A program made the position numbers and the translations under genes. From the NCBI GenBank assembly GCA_021325025.1, contig JAJPHZ010000006.1, positions 1 through 64,000 on the forward strand: 64,000 nucleotides of DNA. The letters run 5' to 3'. Below, piece by piece: positions 25,449 through 34,604 of the stretch. The notes under the pieces were generated by a model. The model saw only the letters and a program-made list of their open reading frames with translations. It was not told where the DNA came from and made no database searches. The number at the start of each line of letters is the position of its first letter. The stretch's first letter is position 1. The DNA comes from Pseudomonadota bacterium (GTDB lineage: Bacteria > Desulfobacterota > Binatia > Binatales > Binataceae).

Positions 25449-26645
25449 ATGTCCAACCGCAGTGGGGAGAACGTCAAACCGCAGCTCGATCTTAGCGACG
25501 TCGACCATCGGGTCGGCAAGCCGGTCGGCGGGGGCCAGTTAATCGAGCCCTGCTCGGCCACCGATATTCGCCGCTGGGTGATGGCGATGGACTATCCCAA
25601 CCCTATCCATTGGGACGAGGAGTTCGCGCGCAATTCCAAGTTCGGCGGGATCGTGGCGCCGCAATCTTTCGCGGTCGCGATGGATTATGGTCACGGCGTG
25701 CAGCCCGCTTGCGTCGGCCACATTCCGGGCTCCCACCTGATTTTCGGCGGCGAGGAATGGTGGTTTTACGGGTATCGGATTCGACCCGGAGACCGGCTGT
25801 TCCAGGAGCGGCGTTTTCACGACTACAAGGTGGTCGAGACCAAATTCGCCGGCCCCACCATGTTCGCGCGCGGCGATACCGTCCACACCAACCAAAACGG
25901 CACATTGGTGGCGCGCGAACGCTCGACCAGCATCCGCTATCTGGCCGCGGAGGCGGAGCGGCTGGGCATGTACAAAGCTCAGGTGGCGCCGATTCGTCGC
26001 TGGACGCAGCGGGAACTGGCGGAGGTCGAAAAGGTGCGTCATGACTGGTTGATGTCGAACCGGCTGGGCATCTCGCCGCACTTCGAGGAAGTCAAGGTCG
26101 GGGACCGCCTGCCGCGCCGCGCGATCGGTCCTCACACCATCGCGTCGTTCGCCACCGAATATCGCGCCTTCCTCTTCAATGTGTGGGGCAGCTTCCGGTG
26201 GGTGGCGCCGCCCGGTGTGAAGGACCCGTGGATCAATCAGGATCCCGGTTGGGTGGAAGGCTTCGGCTTCGACGAAGAAGCGGCCAAAATCGACCCGCGT
26301 AAACGCGACGGTCTTTACCTGGGCCCCTCTCGCGGCCACGTTGACGCCAGCCGGGCCACTGAGATCGGTATGCCGCGCGCCTATGGCTACGGCGCGACGA
26401 TGGGCGCGTGGGTCACCGATTACCTGAGCTTTTGGGCCGGCAACGACGGCTTGGTCAGGCATTCCAGGGCGCAGTTCCGCGGACCGGCCTTTGAGGGCGA
26501 CGTTACCTACACAGACGGCGAAGTGATCGCCAAGGAGGCCGAATCGGCGTTCGGCGCGCCGCTGGTCACGATTAAGGTGCGCATGACCAACCAGGACGGC
26601 GGCGTGTTGCTTGACGCTACCGCGGAGGTGGAGCTGCCTTTGTAG
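25449..26645 (+). CDS. MaoC-like acyl-CoA hydratase, double hotdog
   Basis: A 398-residue protein with two hotdog domains. The N-terminal half holds DYPNPIHWDEEFA, a typical MaoC-type helix lead-in, and the C-terminal half holds GPSRGHVDASRATEIGMPRAYGYGATMGAW. Full-length double-hotdog MaoC-like enzymes hydrate enoyl-CoA esters. The ATG at 25449 is preferred over the in-frame ATG at 25431 because AGGAG lies eight bases before it. Gene 1-515 at the left edge of the window is its paralog. The divergent acyl-CoA dehydrogenase would make its substrate. The exact chain or ring specificity is unknown. Confidence 0.83.
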   Translation: MSNRSGENVKPQLDLSDVDHRVGKPVGGGQLIEPCSATDIRRWVMAMDYPNPIHWDEEFARNSKFGGIVAPQSFAVAMDYGHGVQPACVGHIPGSHLIFGGEEWWFYGYRIRPGDRLFQERRFHDYKVVETKFAGPTMFARGDTVHTNQNGTLVARERSTSIRYLAAEAERLGMYKAQVAPIRRWTQRELAEVEKVRHDWLMSNRLGISPHFEEVKVGDRLPRRAIGPHTIASFATEYRAFLFNVWGSFRWVAPPGVKDPWINQDPGWVEGFGFDEEAAKIDPRKRDGLYLGPSRGHVDASRATEIGMPRAYGYGATMGAWVTDYLSFWAGNDGLVRHSRAQFRGPAFEGDVTYTDGEVIAKEAESAFGAPLVTIKVRMTNQDGGVLLDATAEVELPL

Positions 26646-26736
26646 CGTCGGACAGTACGACCAGCGGCGGACGCCTTGACCTTACGCCCTTCCATAAAGT
26701 CCATAAGGGGACGGTGGTTTACGAGCGAGGTGCGCG

Positions 26737-27615
26737 ATGAAACACGGCGTTTCAGGTCTGGTCACCGATCGTGGTCTGGACATGGCTCGCTATGCCCGGC
26801 TGGTCGAGGACCTTGGCTTCGAGTCGCTCTTCATGGGCGAGCACACCGTCATACCCGTACAGATCAAAACCAGTCACCCCTTTGGCGGCGGACTGCCCGA
26901 TGGGTACGAGCGGATGCCGTCGCCGTGGATCTGCCTGGCGATAGCGGCCGCGGTCACAAAGCGCATTCGCCTCGGAACGGACGTGGCTCTAATTCCCGAG
27001 CGCGAGCCCATCGGGCTGGCCAAAGATATCGCCACCCTGGACTTCTATAGCGGCGGCCGGCTCCTGATCGGCGTCGGCGCCGGATGGCTGCGCGAGGAGT
27101 CGGAGGTGATGCGAGTGAACTTCCGCCGCCGATGGGATATCACGCGCGACTATATACAGGCGATGAAGGAACTGTGGACCAGGGATCAGGCCGCCTACCA
27201 CGGGGAATTCATCAGTTTTCCGCCGGTTCTCTGCTATCCCAAACCGATGCAAAAGCCGCATCCGCCAATTCATATCGGCGCCGGCGGGATGGGCCACAAC
27301 AACGAGCGCGCCCTGCGCAATACGGTGGCGTTTGCCGATGGATGGATGCCGGTGGCGGTAAGCCCGCAGCAGATGAAAACCCATCTGGCAAAGCTCGAAC
27401 AACTGTGTTCCGAAGCTGGCCGTGATTTTTCGAAAATCGAGATCACCGTTGTGATTGATTCCAAGCCTGCTTTGGAAGGAACAGGGGCCAAAGAGCTGAT
27501 CCGGCGCTTCGAGGATTGCGGTGTGCATCGGATAATCTGGGCAACGCTCGAGCCCTTGGCCGCGGAACCTTATACGGATTGTTTGCGGCGGATCGCCGAC
27601 AGTGTCTTGAAGTGA
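26737..27615 (+). CDS. LLM-class F420-dependent oxidoreductase (TIGR03619-like)
   Basis: A 292-residue luciferase-like barrel, shorter than its three relatives here and matching the F420-dependent TIGR03619 type. Features are DRGLDMARYARLVEDLGFESLFMGEH, TKRIRLGTDVALI, GGRLLIGVGAGWLREE and a cofactor-loop-like IHIGAGGMG. If it does use F420, the organism must make this deazaflavin; no F420 synthesis gene lies in the window. AGGTGCGCG precedes the ATG at 26737. It follows the MaoC-like gene by 91 bases on the same strand and converges with an amidohydrolase. Confidence 0.85.
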   Translation: MKHGVSGLVTDRGLDMARYARLVEDLGFESLFMGEHTVIPVQIKTSHPFGGGLPDGYERMPSPWICLAIAAAVTKRIRLGTDVALIPEREPIGLAKDIATLDFYSGGRLLIGVGAGWLREESEVMRVNFRRRWDITRDYIQAMKELWTRDQAAYHGEFISFPPVLCYPKPMQKPHPPIHIGAGGMGHNNERALRNTVAFADGWMPVAVSPQQMKTHLAKLEQLCSEAGRDFSKIEITVVIDSKPALEGTGAKELIRRFEDCGVHRIIWATLEPLAAEPYTDCLRRIADSVLK

Positions 27616-27681
27616 GCTGGATTACGGTGCCCTTAACCACGACCCCGGCGTCTTGTTGCGTTGGAACGTCGATGGACCGAG

Positions 27682-29133
27682 TCACGCCGCGGATAAAGCT
27701 TTGGCGACCGCTCCTTCGACCCTGGTGCCTTTGAAGAAATCGGGATTCACCGCGGTCCATAGCGCGACGGGATTGGTAAACACGAAATCCTTGAAATCTT
27801 CGCCGGTTATCAGGCCGCGCTCGACCGCTTCAAAGGCTTCTTCGGTTACCTCGGTCATGTCGGGGACATCCCAGTGGCCGATATCGGAGCCGAACACCGC
27901 ATTGAGGCGGACGCCGAACGGATTGCGTTTGGGGTCGAACGCCGAAGAGGTTACCGGGTCGTCGGCCTCGCAGCCAAAATAAAAGTTGGGAACGAACAGA
28001 TCCCGGATATCCTCCTCACGTTCGATGCCGCACGCGGCAAAGTCGTCGATATCGGCTGGATTCTGGCGCTGGGCGACGAAATGCGCGGTATCCTTGAGCG
28101 TTACGTTTTCGCGGTACAGCGTGCCGCCGTAGCGCCGATAGAGGTCCAGGAATTGCTCGCGATCGATTCTGGCCGGGTCCAGCTTTTTGATCGCGTCGCG
28201 GTTGCGCTTGTCCCAGTGGGACTTCAGATCCGCCAGCAGCGTGCGTCCCCAACCAATTCCTCCTTCCAGAAAAAGGAATCTGAGCCGGGGAAAGCGCCGC
28301 GTGACTCCGCCGAGGAAAAGAGACTTGCATACCGCTTCACCGGCGCAGGCGAAGTGGCCGATATGATTGTACACATAATTGGAGATTGAGTTGCGATTGA
28401 CCAGACCTTCGCCCGGGCCGTGGAAGGTCGGCACCACCTTGAGCTCCAGGCATTTCGCCCAAACCGGGTCGTAGTCGTATTCGCTGTCTATGCCATAGGT
28501 GTCCAGGCGATAGGCATAGCGGCCCGCCTCGGGGTATTTGCGCGCCAGGGCGGGGATCGGACGCTTGACGTAGCTCGGAAAGAGTACAACCTTGAAACCG
28601 CGCTTGCGCACCACGTATTCCAACTCTTCGATCGCTTCGTGCGGAGTATGCATGGGTATCGCCGCAACCGGCGTCATCCGATCGCCGAATTCACCGAATG
28701 CGTCAGCATAGTAATCATTGAGAGCCCGTATGCCGGCGCGGCGGACGTCATCGTTGGAGAACATCTGCGCAATGAAGCCGATCCCGGGGTAAAGAACCGT
28801 GTAGTCCAACCCAATCTCATCGAGGCGGCTATACAACAATCGGGGAAAGAATGACGTCGCGAGGTCGAGGGTGTTTTCCGCCGGCGTAGCGAAAAACGGC
28901 GGCCGCTTGGCCCACAGATCGCGCCGCTGCGCGGGCGTCAACCCGTACCATTCGGTACTCAAAGGGGTTTCCTTGAACGATTCGAAGAACTCCCGCACCA
29001 GATCCTGCCCACCGGCTCTAACCAGGTATTCGCGCAGAATCGGCAGGTATTCCGTAAAATGCCCGTCCGAGTCTATAACCGGATGAATCAGTTTCGCGCG
29101 CGCCGCTTGTGACCTTGACTCTACCGTGGCCAT
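27682..29133 (-). CDS. Amidohydrolase-family protein
   Basis: A 483-residue TIM-barrel metal-dependent hydrolase, about 100 residues longer than the amidohydrolases at 2398 and 34605. The start has a D-x-H motif in IDSDGHFTEYLP, the middle FLEGGIGWGRTLL, and the end FGSDIGHWDVPDM, which carries the conserved C-terminal Asp with its following His. These are the marks of the amidohydrolase-2 group. GAGGAGG precedes the ATG. The LLM gene at 29192 lies just upstream on the same strand, separated by 58 bases, so the two are probably co-transcribed. Likely decarboxylase or hydrolase; substrate unknown. Confidence 0.82.
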   Translation of the reverse strand: MATVESRSQAARAKLIHPVIDSDGHFTEYLPILREYLVRAGGQDLVREFFESFKETPLSTEWYGLTPAQRRDLWAKRPPFFATPAENTLDLATSFFPRLLYSRLDEIGLDYTVLYPGIGFIAQMFSNDDVRRAGIRALNDYYADAFGEFGDRMTPVAAIPMHTPHEAIEELEYVVRKRGFKVVLFPSYVKRPIPALARKYPEAGRYAYRLDTYGIDSEYDYDPVWAKCLELKVVPTFHGPGEGLVNRNSISNYVYNHIGHFACAGEAVCKSLFLGGVTRRFPRLRFLFLEGGIGWGRTLLADLKSHWDKRNRDAIKKLDPARIDREQFLDLYRRYGGTLYRENVTLKDTAHFVAQRQNPADIDDFAACGIEREEDIRDLFVPNFYFGCEADDPVTSSAFDPKRNPFGVRLNAVFGSDIGHWDVPDMTEVTEEAFEAVERGLITGEDFKDFVFTNPVALWTAVNPDFFKGTRVEGAVAKALSAA

Positions 29134-29191
29134 ATCGTGCCTCCTCTGACCGCGTTGCCGCCGAAGCAGGCTGGCTGGCGTCGCGAGTCAA

Positions 29192-30430
29192 TCAGCTCTG
29201 CCGCCTGGCTTCGCCACCGAAGCCGTAGTGAGAAACGAGAGCGCCGTCGGCGTGGTAGGAGTAGTCCTCGGGATACCATTCGGCGCGGACCTCGATGCGG
29301 CGCTTCATTGCCGCTTCGATAACCGGTTCAAGCTGAGCGGCCTTTTGCCTGGCGCGTCGTTCCTCGCGCTCCTTGAACTCCGGCAAAACGGTTTTGCTGA
29401 ACAAGTCAAGCGATTCCAGGATCTCGTCATTGTGTAAATCTCCATACTGGAGGATGAACATGATCTGATCGACGCCTGCCTCCTCGTATGCGAGCAGCAG
29501 TTTGCGGATATCGTCGGGCGACCCGAAGCAACTGGTGAAATTGGAATGGAAAATGTCCTTGTGCCGCTGCGATAGCGCCTGGTACTGCGCCCACAGGTTG
29601 GTCGCCCCCGGCTGATGATGCCCGTCGACGTAGTGATGCTTGGACAGGAAGGTGAAGAAGCCCTCGTTGGCGCGCCCGCGTTCGACCGCCCTGGCGCCGT
29701 CGCGCTTGCACATCAGGAAACTCAGGAACGCGACATTTGGGTTGACCCGGTAAGTCAGCGGCCGGCATTCCTTGAGCGCCTCATAGTACTGTTGTGTCCA
29801 TCGTCCGGCCTCCACGTGCGACAGGAATCCGAAGCTGAGCACGCCCAGGCCGTAGGCGGCGGCCAGCAGGATGGTTTCCTGGCGCGACACCGCCATCCAG
29901 ACCGGTGGATGGGGCTTTTGCAGGGGCTTGGGTACAACGTTGCGCGGCGGCATCGAAAAGTACTTTCCCTGGTAGCCGCGAAACGGTGTCTCGACCATCA
30001 TGCGGGTAATCACCGGCAGCATTTCGTGCCACATCGCGCGCTTTTCGGCGCGGCTTATGTGGAACGCGTCCAATTCGGCAAACGCGGTGGATTCGCCGGT
30101 GCCGAATTCGGCGCGGCCGTCGCTCATCAAATCCAGGGCCGCGACGCGCTCGGCGACTCGTGCCGGATGATTGTACGGCGGCGCGACCAGAGTCACACCC
30201 GATCCCAGGCGGATTCGGCGGGTGCGCTGACTGGCGGCAGCCAGAAAGCTCTCCGAAGCCGACGAATCGGCGTACTCCTCCAGAAAGTGATGCTCGACTT
30301 CCCAGAAATGGTCGATACCGGCACGATCGGCGAATTCGACGCGGTCCAGCCCCTCCTTCCACGCCCGATGCTCCGAGTCCGCTCCCCAGGGTTTGGGAAG
30401 CTGAAGAAATTCAAGATAGCCAAACTTCAA
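29192..30430 (-). CDS. LLM-class flavin-dependent monooxygenase (TTG start)
   Basis: A 412-residue luciferase-like protein with WEVEHHFLEEYADSSASE, RIRLGSGVTLVAPP, DGRAEFGTGES, PKPLQKPHPPVWMA and a charged C-terminal tail. The start is TTG at 30430-30428 with AGGAG seven bases upstream; the protein then begins KFGYLEFLQL, the usual first barrel strand. In-frame ATGs further upstream (30472, 30529) would add arginine-rich sequence unlike the family. It shares EHHF and the KPHPP loop with the LLM protein at 30759, with which it is divergent. FMN-dependent monooxygenation is the family norm. Confidence 0.85.
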   Translation of the reverse strand: MKFGYLEFLQLPKPWGADSEHRAWKEGLDRVEFADRAGIDHFWEVEHHFLEEYADSSASESFLAAASQRTRRIRLGSGVTLVAPPYNHPARVAERVAALDLMSDGRAEFGTGESTAFAELDAFHISRAEKRAMWHEMLPVITRMMVETPFRGYQGKYFSMPPRNVVPKPLQKPHPPVWMAVSRQETILLAAAYGLGVLSFGFLSHVEAGRWTQQYYEALKECRPLTYRVNPNVAFLSFLMCKRDGARAVERGRANEGFFTFLSKHHYVDGHHQPGATNLWAQYQALSQRHKDIFHSNFTSCFGSPDDIRKLLLAYEEAGVDQIMFILQYGDLHNDEILESLDLFSKTVLPEFKEREERRARQKAAQLEPVIEAAMKRRIEVRAEWYPEDYSYHADGALVSHYGFGGEARRQS

Positions 30431-30758
30431 CCTGATACTCCTGATAGGTCTGAGATGCGGGCGCAGGGTCATGCCTGGAACAAGCGCTCCGCTCGCCCCT
30501 ATACTTCGACACTCCTGCTTCAGCGTCAATCCTCGATGCTCAAAGGTGGGCCGGCGACGTCGCCTGGGCGTCAGTTCAGGCGTAACCGGCTGGTCAGTCC
30601 GTCGTGTCGACGCCGTTATCCAGCAGAACGCGCGGGCGCTGCCAACTGCGCGCTTTTCAGGAATGACACGGTTGTGTTATAGGCGTGCCTGACGCAGCCT
30701 GCGACTCAGCGGCAGAGTACGCCGCGCAGATGGCAAGAGGCTCCGGGGAGGGTCATGT
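30431..30758. other. Divergent intergenic region between two LLM genes
   Basis: A 328-base gap between divergent LLM oxidoreductase genes. It contains GCGCTTTT (30650-30657) and TTGTGTTATAG (30672-30682), also found in the 25.2 kb gap. No gene, terminator or RNA is evident. Confidence 0.55.
30672..30682 (+). promoter_or_regulatory. Shared motif TTGTGTTATAG, copy 2
   Basis: Identical 11-mer to 25267-25277, preceded by GCGCTTTT 22 bases earlier (27 bases in copy 1). It lies 77 bases before the LLM gene start at 30759. It is a possible promoter or regulator element common to both plus-strand units. Confidence 0.35.
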
Positions 30759-31850
30759 ATGGACCTGAGTCTGTTTTTCGAACTCGAAACCTCTGACCTG
30801 TCTGAGACCGGGGTCAAACGCACCTTCGATCAGTGCGTGGAGCAGGTTATGCTCGCCGACCGGCTCGGCTACCGCGCGGTATGGTTTACTGAACATCATT
30901 TCCTGCCCGGATTTTCCTACAGTTCCTCGCCGGAATTGGTACTGGCCCATCTGGCCGCCAGGACCCAAAACATCCGCCTCGGACACGGCATCGTGTTGCT
31001 TCCCTTCCGGATTAACCATCCCCTGCGGGTGGCCGAGCGCATCGCTACCCTCGATTTGCTGTCCAACGGCCGGGTGGAGTTCGGCGGCGGCCGCGCGATT
31101 TCGGAGTCCGAACTTTCGGCTTTTGGCGTCGATCCTGACGATACTCGTCCCCAGTGGGAGGAGTCTTTGCGGATTCTGCCCAAAATGTGGACCCAGGAGA
31201 GTTTCGAATATGAAAGTCCGAGCTTGAAAATTCCCGAACGCCAGGTGGTGCCCAAGCCGGTGCAAAAGCCGCATCCGCCGATGTGGGTGGCGTGCACTCA
31301 ACCGGCAACACTCGAATTCGCGGGCAGTCATGGTCTGGGCGTGCTCGGCTTCGGAATCGGGCAGGGGCAGTCCAATGAATACGTCCGGCTTTATCGCGAC
31401 CGGATCCGGAATTGCACTCCGATTGGCTCCTCCATCAACAACAAGTTCGCGCTGCTGACCTTTACCCTGTGCTGCGATACCGATGAGGAGGCGCTCGCGA
31501 TCCAGGGACCGAATTTCAAAATGTACAATGAAGCGGTGCGCAACCTGTTTGCGCCCTGGATCGACGGCAAACCGCCGCGTTCCTATGAGTTCTTCATGAA
31601 GTATTGGGTAGAGACTCAATACATGACGCAATCGGTCCCGATGTCGGAAATTGTCAAGGCCGGCGGCGCGTGTATAGGCAGTCCCGAAACATGCCTCAAT
31701 GTCCTGAAGTACCTTTCCGACGCAGGGGTGGACGAAGCCTTGCTCTTCATGCAGCTATATACCACGCCGCATGACAAGATAATGCGTTCCATCGAATTGA
31801 TTGCCGACAAAGTAATGCCCAAACTTGGACCCCCCGGCGTCCGGAAATAG
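30759..31850 (+). CDS. LLM-class flavin-dependent monooxygenase
   Basis: A 363-residue luciferase-like barrel beginning MDLSLFFELE. Diagnostic segments are YRAVWFTEHHF, IRLGHGIVLLPF, NGRVEFGGGR, PKPVQKPHPPMWVA and a late DEALLFMQLYTTPHD. GGGGAGGG stands just before the ATG. It begins a plus-strand run (LLM, EthD-like, D-aminoacylase-like, amidohydrolase, P450) that may be one operon or several closely spaced ones. Probably an FMN-dependent monooxygenase needing a separate flavin reductase, which is not seen here. Confidence 0.87.
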   Translation: MDLSLFFELETSDLSETGVKRTFDQCVEQVMLADRLGYRAVWFTEHHFLPGFSYSSSPELVLAHLAARTQNIRLGHGIVLLPFRINHPLRVAERIATLDLLSNGRVEFGGGRAISESELSAFGVDPDDTRPQWEESLRILPKMWTQESFEYESPSLKIPERQVVPKPVQKPHPPMWVACTQPATLEFAGSHGLGVLGFGIGQGQSNEYVRLYRDRIRNCTPIGSSINNKFALLTFTLCCDTDEEALAIQGPNFKMYNEAVRNLFAPWIDGKPPRSYEFFMKYWVETQYMTQSVPMSEIVKAGGACIGSPETCLNVLKYLSDAGVDEALLFMQLYTTPHDKIMRSIELIADKVMPKLGPPGVRK

Positions 31851-32028
31851 ATCGAAGCTCAGCGTCAGGCGCGGTGGGGGGGCAAACATCGCGGATTGCC
31901 GCGCCGGTCAAGGAGTGGAGGGCTGTGCACAGGGGGCGGTACAAGATACTCGGAGCGAGTTGCCAGCCTGCCAGCATTTCTCCGAGGTTCGGCACCCGTT
32001 GTCCGGTTTGGAGATTGGGAGCCAAACT

Positions 32029-32751
32029 ATGATTCACAATCTGTATTTCTTCGGGCGCAAGCCATCGGTGACCAGTTTCGAGTTCCATCGCCACTACCTG
32101 GAGGTGCATCCGTTCGCGGGACCGCGGATCAAGAGCATCCAGCGCTATGTTCAGAACCATCGGGTGCACTCGCTTGGGGGTAATTCACCCTTTGACGCGG
32201 TCTCCGAGTTCTGGACCGATGCGCCGGCGGCGCTGCAGTCCAGAAATGAGGAAGGCGCGAAGATGAGAATCGCTGACGAGGAGCACTTCATCGACGCGCG
32301 CCGCACGGGATGGATGGCCACCACGGACCGGATAGTCGTGGAAGGGTATCTGAAGTCGGATATGATCCAGGGGGTGTTTCAGCTCACCCACAGAATGGGA
32401 ATGCCGATCGACGAATTCCGCCGCTACTGGTGCGAAGTCCACGAGCCGATCGTGCGGACGCTGCCCGGCCTGATCCATTATCAGCAGTGTCTGGAGCCGG
32501 AAGAAGCTTACGCCTGGGGCGACGTGCGTTGGGATGGCGTTGAGGAGATCTGGTTCGACGGCCTGGAAGCCGCCCGCCAGGCGCTGAAATCGGTCGAGTA
32601 CCAGCGCAGCTTCCTGCCCGATTTCGACCGCTTCTGCCAGCCCGTCTGGTACTTCTTTTCCGAAGCCCAGTTGGTGATGTGGCCCGGCAAGAGCAAGGAC
32701 CAGCTCCTGCGGGAAATCGCCGCAAAGGTGGCCCACGGATGGCCCGAATGA
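32029..32751 (+). CDS. Tandem EthD-like dimeric alpha-beta barrel protein
   Basis: A 240-residue protein with two similar halves. The first has FFGRKPSVTSFEFHRHYLEVHP, the second LTHRMGMPIDEFRRYWCEVHEP. The pattern of a hydrophobic strand, K/MP-S/I-EFHRY/FRRYW, then a conserved H with VHEP is that of EthD-type dimeric alpha-beta barrels, so this is a fused pair. Such proteins sit in cytochrome P450 or polyketide-related catabolic clusters, mostly with poorly defined roles; a P450 lies 3 kb downstream. The ATG at 32029 follows GGGAG and begins directly in the first strand; longer frames upstream would overlap the LLM gene. Confidence 0.75.
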   Translation: MIHNLYFFGRKPSVTSFEFHRHYLEVHPFAGPRIKSIQRYVQNHRVHSLGGNSPFDAVSEFWTDAPAALQSRNEEGAKMRIADEEHFIDARRTGWMATTDRIVVEGYLKSDMIQGVFQLTHRMGMPIDEFRRYWCEVHEPIVRTLPGLIHYQQCLEPEEAYAWGDVRWDGVEEIWFDGLEAARQALKSVEYQRSFLPDFDRFCQPVWYFFSEAQLVMWPGKSKDQLLREIAAKVAHGWPE

Positions 32752-32872
32752 AGGGATACTCGTTGCCAAGGCTGCCGACGTCTTGGGAATGCCGCAACTT
32801 CAGCCTGGGTTTGACAATAATCCCGAGGCGTCGCAGGGCCGGGACGAGTTGGAACAGTTCGGTTGAATTCTC

Positions 32873-34549
32873 ATGACATACGATCTGCTGATCAAAAATG
32901 GTAAGGTCGTCGACGGTACCGGAGCCGCCGGATGTCAGGCGGACGTGGCGGTCAGCGGGGGAAAGATTGCCGCGATTGGCCGACTGAGAGAACCGGCCAA
33001 AAGGCTGATTGACGCCTCCGGACTGATTGTTGCTCCCGGCTTTATCGATCCACATACCCATTATGATGCGCAGATCTGCTGGGACCCGCTGGTCACGTGT
33101 TCGTCGTGGCATGGCGTTACGACCGTGCTGATGGGCAATTGTGGAGTTGGTATCGCTCCGTGCAAAGTCAGCGATCGCGAGATCGTCACCTGGGACCTGG
33201 TCAATGTCGAAGCGATTCCCTTTGCTGTTCTGAACCGGGGTATCCGCTGGGAATGGCAGAGCTTCCCTGAATACATGGACGCGGCGCAGCGGCGCAAAAC
33301 AGCAATCAATCTGGGCTTTCTGGCGCCGCTTACTCCGTTTCGCCATTTCGTGATGGGATATGAAGAGTCGATCAGTCGTGCCGCCAACGAGCAGGAGATG
33401 GTGCAAATCGCGGCGCTGCTTAAAGAAGCGGTCAGGGCCGGCGCGATGGGTTTTTCCGTCAGCACCGTACATCACATTGGATATCAGGGCCGCCCTTTGG
33501 GTTCACGCCGGGCCAGCCGCGAGGAGCTCGGAAGCTATGCTGAGGTGATGAAGGACATGGGCAGGGGCGTGATCGAGATCACCTTGCTCGATGTCCCCGG
33601 CATGATGAGCGACGCGGAATTCGCTTTGCTAGACCTTCTGCTCGCTAAAAGCGGACGGCCCGTGACGTGGATTACATTGTCCTCGCGCGCGGACCGTCCC
33701 GATACCTGTGCCAGGACTCTTGCCAGGGCCGAGCCATTGATCAGGCGCGGCGGCGTGCCCCAGATCAACTGCCGGCCAACCACTGCCCTGCTCGACCTTA
33801 AGGATCCCTATCTGATACGTATCTCCGGTTTCGAATCGTGGAAGCGGGTCCTGGATCAGCCCCGGGAGGTGCAGAAAAAGGTCTTGGGCGAACCGGAATT
33901 TCGTAGTGCGTTCCGCGCCGAGCTGGCAAGTCCGCGCATCTTTCGGGGCAATTGGGAACGTATCGAAGTCAGAACCGCAGCCAGCGCGGCGCTCAAGCCG
34001 CTGGAGGGGAAAACCGTCGCCCGAATTGCGCGCGAGCGCGGCCACGACCCGCTCGATACATTTCTCGACATCGCAATCGAGGATGACCTCAACGTTCAGT
34101 ATGCGACGATATCGGACGTCGGAGAGATTCCGGAGCTGGTTGCGGATTCGCGCACGATACTGGGACTGTCGGATGCTGGAGCGCATGTCGGGCTGCTGTG
34201 CGACGCCGGCTACTGCACCTATCTGCTCGGCGTATGGGCGCGTGAGAAGCAGGTCTTGACCCTGGAGCGGGCGGTTCAACGCCTGACTTCGGAACCTGCC
34301 GATTACTTCGGGATCAGGACCAGAGGGCGCCTGATGCCAGGACTGGCGGCGGACATTACGATCTTCGACTACGGCCGCGTCATGCCGGGTACGGTCGAGA
34401 TACGTTGCGATCTCCCCGGCGGCGGACGCCGCCTGGTCCAGGAAGCCCGCGGAATAGAGTATACGATCGTAAATGGCGAAGTAGTTTACGAACACGGCAA
34501 ACATAGCGGCGCTCTGCCCGGCGAAGTTTTGCGTTCGGGCAGTTGCTAG
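32873..34549 (+). CDS. D-aminoacylase / N-acyl-D-amino-acid deacylase-like amidohydrolase
   Basis: A 558-residue amidohydrolase-3-type enzyme. The N-terminus DLLIKNGKVVDGTG is the small beta domain, followed by APGFIDPHTHYDAQICWDP with the H-x-H metal site and GNCGVGIAPC. The C-terminal segment holds SDAGAHVG with the conserved Asp, and then LMPGLAADITIFD. The length matches N-acyl-D-amino-acid deacylases, but many homologs in catabolic clusters have unknown amide or cyclic substrates. The start codon is weakly supported. It is followed after eight bases by the next amidohydrolase frame, whose likely start is 34605. Confidence 0.85.
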   Translation: MTYDLLIKNGKVVDGTGAAGCQADVAVSGGKIAAIGRLREPAKRLIDASGLIVAPGFIDPHTHYDAQICWDPLVTCSSWHGVTTVLMGNCGVGIAPCKVSDREIVTWDLVNVEAIPFAVLNRGIRWEWQSFPEYMDAAQRRKTAINLGFLAPLTPFRHFVMGYEESISRAANEQEMVQIAALLKEAVRAGAMGFSVSTVHHIGYQGRPLGSRRASREELGSYAEVMKDMGRGVIEITLLDVPGMMSDAEFALLDLLLAKSGRPVTWITLSSRADRPDTCARTLARAEPLIRRGGVPQINCRPTTALLDLKDPYLIRISGFESWKRVLDQPREVQKKVLGEPEFRSAFRAELASPRIFRGNWERIEVRTAASAALKPLEGKTVARIARERGHDPLDTFLDIAIEDDLNVQYATISDVGEIPELVADSRTILGLSDAGAHVGLLCDAGYCTYLLGVWAREKQVLTLERAVQRLTSEPADYFGIRTRGRLMPGLAADITIFDYGRVMPGTVEIRCDLPGGGRRLVQEARGIEYTIVNGEVVYEHGKHSGALPGEVLRSGSC

Positions 34550-34604
34550 GTTCGGGATGCGATCCGAAGTGCGCGGGCCGGCGGCCCGGTTTGGAGATTA
34601 CACG

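Noticed and set aside
32873..34549. Amidohydrolase considered as dihydroorotase or hydantoinase.
   Set aside because: The carboxylated-Lys region and length fit the D-aminoacylase type better, with GNCGVG after the HTHYD site.
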